DNA from: JOPF133 sp052144935
GTDB lineage: Bacteria; Acidobacteriota; Terriglobia; Bryobacterales; Bryobacteraceae
Assembly: GCA_052144935.1 (NCBI GenBank)
Contig: JBKQPR010000050.1
Span: 1-45,870, forward strand
DNA: 45,870 bases
Direction of reading: 5' to 3'
The notes under the pieces are model-generated. The model searched no databases. It worked only from the letters and a program-made list of their open reading frames with translations, and had not been told where the DNA came from. How positions within the stretch are numbered: position 1 is the stretch's first letter; each line of letters begins with the position of its first letter. The position numbers and the translations under genes were made by a program. This document shows, piece by piece, positions 44,302-45,870 of this stretch.

Positions 44302-44377
44302 TGGTGGGCCCTGTAGGATTTGAACCTACGACCGACGGATTATGAGTCCGCTGCTCTAACCGCTGAGCTAAGGGCCC
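44302..44377 (-). tRNA. tRNA with CAT anticodon, probably tRNA-Ile2 (or Met)
   Basis: The cloverleaf is complete: acceptor GGGCCCT/AGGGCCC, D-arm GCTC..GAGC, anticodon stem GCGGA/TCCGT-like with loop CTCATAA, T-arm GTAGG-TTCAAAT-CCTAC, discriminator A, encoded CCA. The body (TTAGCTCAGCGGTTAGAGCA) is closer to lysidine-modified tRNA-Ile2 than to elongator Met, judged by eye. Its 3' flank repeats that of tRNA-Arg at 27106-27120. Confidence 0.9.
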
Positions 44378-44637
44378 TCGAGCGGCTGGCTCAACTGCAT
44401 TGTCTCAAATCTCCCAGACGGCCGCATCAATGGCGACGGCCGCAATACGAATATGCCCTTCGCTGGAACTAGGGCTGAAACATCAATGGGATCAGATGAT
44501 TTGGCCGGTCAATAAACTTGGTTGCGGAATCGCTCACGGCCGCGGCGTCGTCATCCGGCGCATTGCCGGCCGCTGCCGAGCGCTTGCCGGAATCGTGGAG
44601 ATCGGCTGAGCGTTGGATGCGGGCGGGGAGCCTTCGA

Positions 44638-45003
44638 TCACTGTTGCGAGCGGTCAAACCGGAACGAGGAATCGATCCCATCGTAATCTGCTCGCACGAC
44701 TCGGCCATCGCGTTCCAGTAAGCCCGCCGTCGCCAAAGCGTCGACGTCGTCATGGACCCGGCGGTAGTCGCGCTTGAGTTGTTCCGAAAGGGACTGAATG
44801 CTCCGGACCGGATGGCTGTGAACGTATTTGAGAAGTTCCCATCTCTTGGGGGTCAGGAGGGACAAGAGGACTTCCAGGCTTTCGAAAGATAGATGCCGCT
44901 CGCGAACCCTTTTGCCCTTCTCCAGACGGCGCCAGGCGTCGATGAACCGAGGGCCGGTATCTTCGAGAGCCTCGCCCGCGTGCACTTCGAGTTTTGCTCT
45001 CAT
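44638..45003 (-). CDS. Winged-HTH regulator (HVO_A0114-like), partner of DUF6516
   Basis: 121 residues. LLSLLTPKRWELLKYVHSHP and SIQSLSEQLKRDYRRVHDDV, ALATAGLLERD form a winged helix-turn-helix like the HVO_A0114 family. Its ATG overlaps the stop of the DUF6516 gene (ATGA). It is likely the antitoxin/autorepressor of that pair and is intact. The 44378-44637 gap downstream shows nothing. Confidence 0.85.
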   Translation of the reverse strand: MRAKLEVHAGEALEDTGPRFIDAWRRLEKGKRVRERHLSFESLEVLLSLLTPKRWELLKYVHSHPVRSIQSLSEQLKRDYRRVHDDVDALATAGLLERDGRVVRADYDGIDSSFRFDRSQQ

Positions 45004-45349
45004 GTGCGCCTCTCTTCTTCCCTGATGGACCTGACGTCCGCTAAAAAATCCGCAATCAATCGCTCAACCGTTGAAAATCTGTAGGGCATCTCGCGGCTCC
45101 CGTAGTGGCGATGGTCCCCTTTCGGCTTTTCGTTGTCGTAGCCGATGAGGCGCGTTCCATCCTTGCCGTAGAACAATGAATACTCAAGCCGATGCTTGCT
45201 GCCCGGAACAGGAAGCGCACGGCATAGATCGTTGCCTCAAGCGTTGCGCCATCATCGAAGCAATGCTTCTCATGAAAGGTCGGGCTCGCGTCTCGGCATC
45301 CGTTTCTCCGGCGGGAACCCGCGCGACCCACTATGTCATAAAATGACAT
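45000..45349 (-). pseudogene. DUF6516 (toxin-like) gene with one frameshift
   Basis: The first frame reads TFHEKHCFDDGATLEATIYA. Near 45200 the family continues in another frame: PVPGSKHRLEYSLFYGKDGT, RLIGYDNEKPKGDHRHYGSR, EMPYRFSTVERLIADFLADV, ending TGA at 45000-45002, which overlaps the HTH start. A single indel in CGCTTCCTGTTCCGG separates the halves. The family is found next to such HTH proteins. The first ATG lies in the operator, so the true start may be further in. Confidence 0.75.
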
Positions 45350-45350
45350 A
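45332..45350. promoter_or_regulatory. Palindromic operator of the DUF6516/HTH pair
   Basis: TATGTCAT-AAA-ATGACATA, a perfect 8-bp inverted repeat with a 3-nt spacer, lies over the start of the pair. It is probably the autoregulatory site for the HTH partner. Confidence 0.6.
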
Positions 45351-45870
45351 ATTCTTCCGGGCAGTCAAGGCATTCCCGGCCAAGGCTCACGCAGTGATGG
45401 CGAGCTTCCGCCTTGCAGTACCCCCCTTTTCCTCATGTCGGGTGGGAGGGGTTTCTTCAGTGGGCCGCTCGGAGCCGTCAAGGGCGCGCGCTTCCGCGCG
45501 TTCATCGGAGATCCCTTGATGGCGAGGATGACGGCGCGGCACCCCGCAATCCGCATGATCGTGAGGGCATCGCGCCTGACTCGGCCAAGCGGGTCGACTC
45601 TCGATCGCCCGAGCGGCACAGCGGTTTGTGTCGATTACGGCTGCTACGTTTGGAGGGGTTACTTGAGGTAACTGTGAACGGGGTAAGGCACTGGGGCAGA
45701 CGCTACAGGAGGGTCAGCCCCAACTGGAATCAGAACTCGATGCGCTTCGGCGCGCGCGAGAAATTACCCTAGTTTGCTCACCAAGAGTGACCCGCCCGGG
45801 CGGGACCGGACGGCGCCATTTTGCGTTAGGCAGATGGTCGGGCCGGCCGGGAAGACAAACTGGTTCGGGA
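45351..45870. other. Unassigned right end of the window
   Basis: Short open frames occur on both strands, none like a known family. No tRNA, repeat or hairpin stands out. A gene may begin beyond the edge. Confidence 0.3.

Noticed and set aside
45365..45772. Short open frames at the right end
   Set aside because: Overlapping frames on both strands with no family resemblance.

Overview
The window looks like a chromosomal stretch of a GC-rich acidobacterium of the Solibacter/Bryobacter type. This is inferred from gene content: very large TonB-receptor-like outer-membrane proteins with an N-terminal carboxypeptidase-regulatory domain, Tat-exported Gfo/Idh/MocA and glycoside-hydrolase-like proteins, an exported amidase, PEP-CTERM sorting signals, and many decayed mobile elements. 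No rRNA or other taxonomic marker is present, so the assignment is tentative.

Layout. 0-3.4 kb: a beheaded S9 peptidase and a minus-strand pair of an SMC-like ATPase and a TOPRIM-like protein. 3.4-14 kb: an exported amidase, a giant receptor, a degraded second copy of the amidase 3' end, a 50-bp palindrome holding two perfect parS sites, and a second giant receptor. 14-16.3 kb: an exported glycoside-hydrolase-like protein. 16.3-28.1 kb is accessory and heavily rearranged: a DUF3800 gene broken by an inversion, an IS21 istA fragment, an 894-residue repeat/coiled-coil protein with a possible polymorphic-toxin-like middle, a 280-bp MITE-like element with 16-bp flanking repeats, several copies of a GC-rich dispersed repeat, a secreted repeat protein, a diheme cytochrome c, a broken DDE transposase, a broken tyrosine recombinase beside tRNA-Arg, and three PEP-CTERM gene tails.

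28.1-35.6 kb: an epimerase divergent from a Tat-exported Gfo/Idh/MocA protein, an intradiol dioxygenase-like protein, a second ATPase/TOPRIM-like pair, an SDR, then greA and a CDP-alcohol phosphatidyltransferase in one operon. 35.7-38.4 kb: a decayed UPF0175/DUF3368 toxin-antitoxin module and an APH/choline-kinase-like phosphotransferase. 38.4-42.4 kb: mdh-acpS overlapping by 4 bp and a penicillin-acylase-type hydrolase. 42.9-45.4 kb: two further toxin-antitoxin-like pairs, each with a palindromic operator over its start region, separated by a CAT-anticodon tRNA.

Two themes stand out. The first is export and uptake at the cell envelope (receptors, amidase, Tat proteins, acylase). The second is a set of conflict-type modules in different states of decay: two ATPase/TOPRIM pairs and three toxin-antitoxin-like pairs, of which the UPF0175/DUF3368 pair and the DUF6516 gene carry frameshifts. 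The double parS site suggests, without proving, that this region lies in the origin-proximal part of the chromosome.
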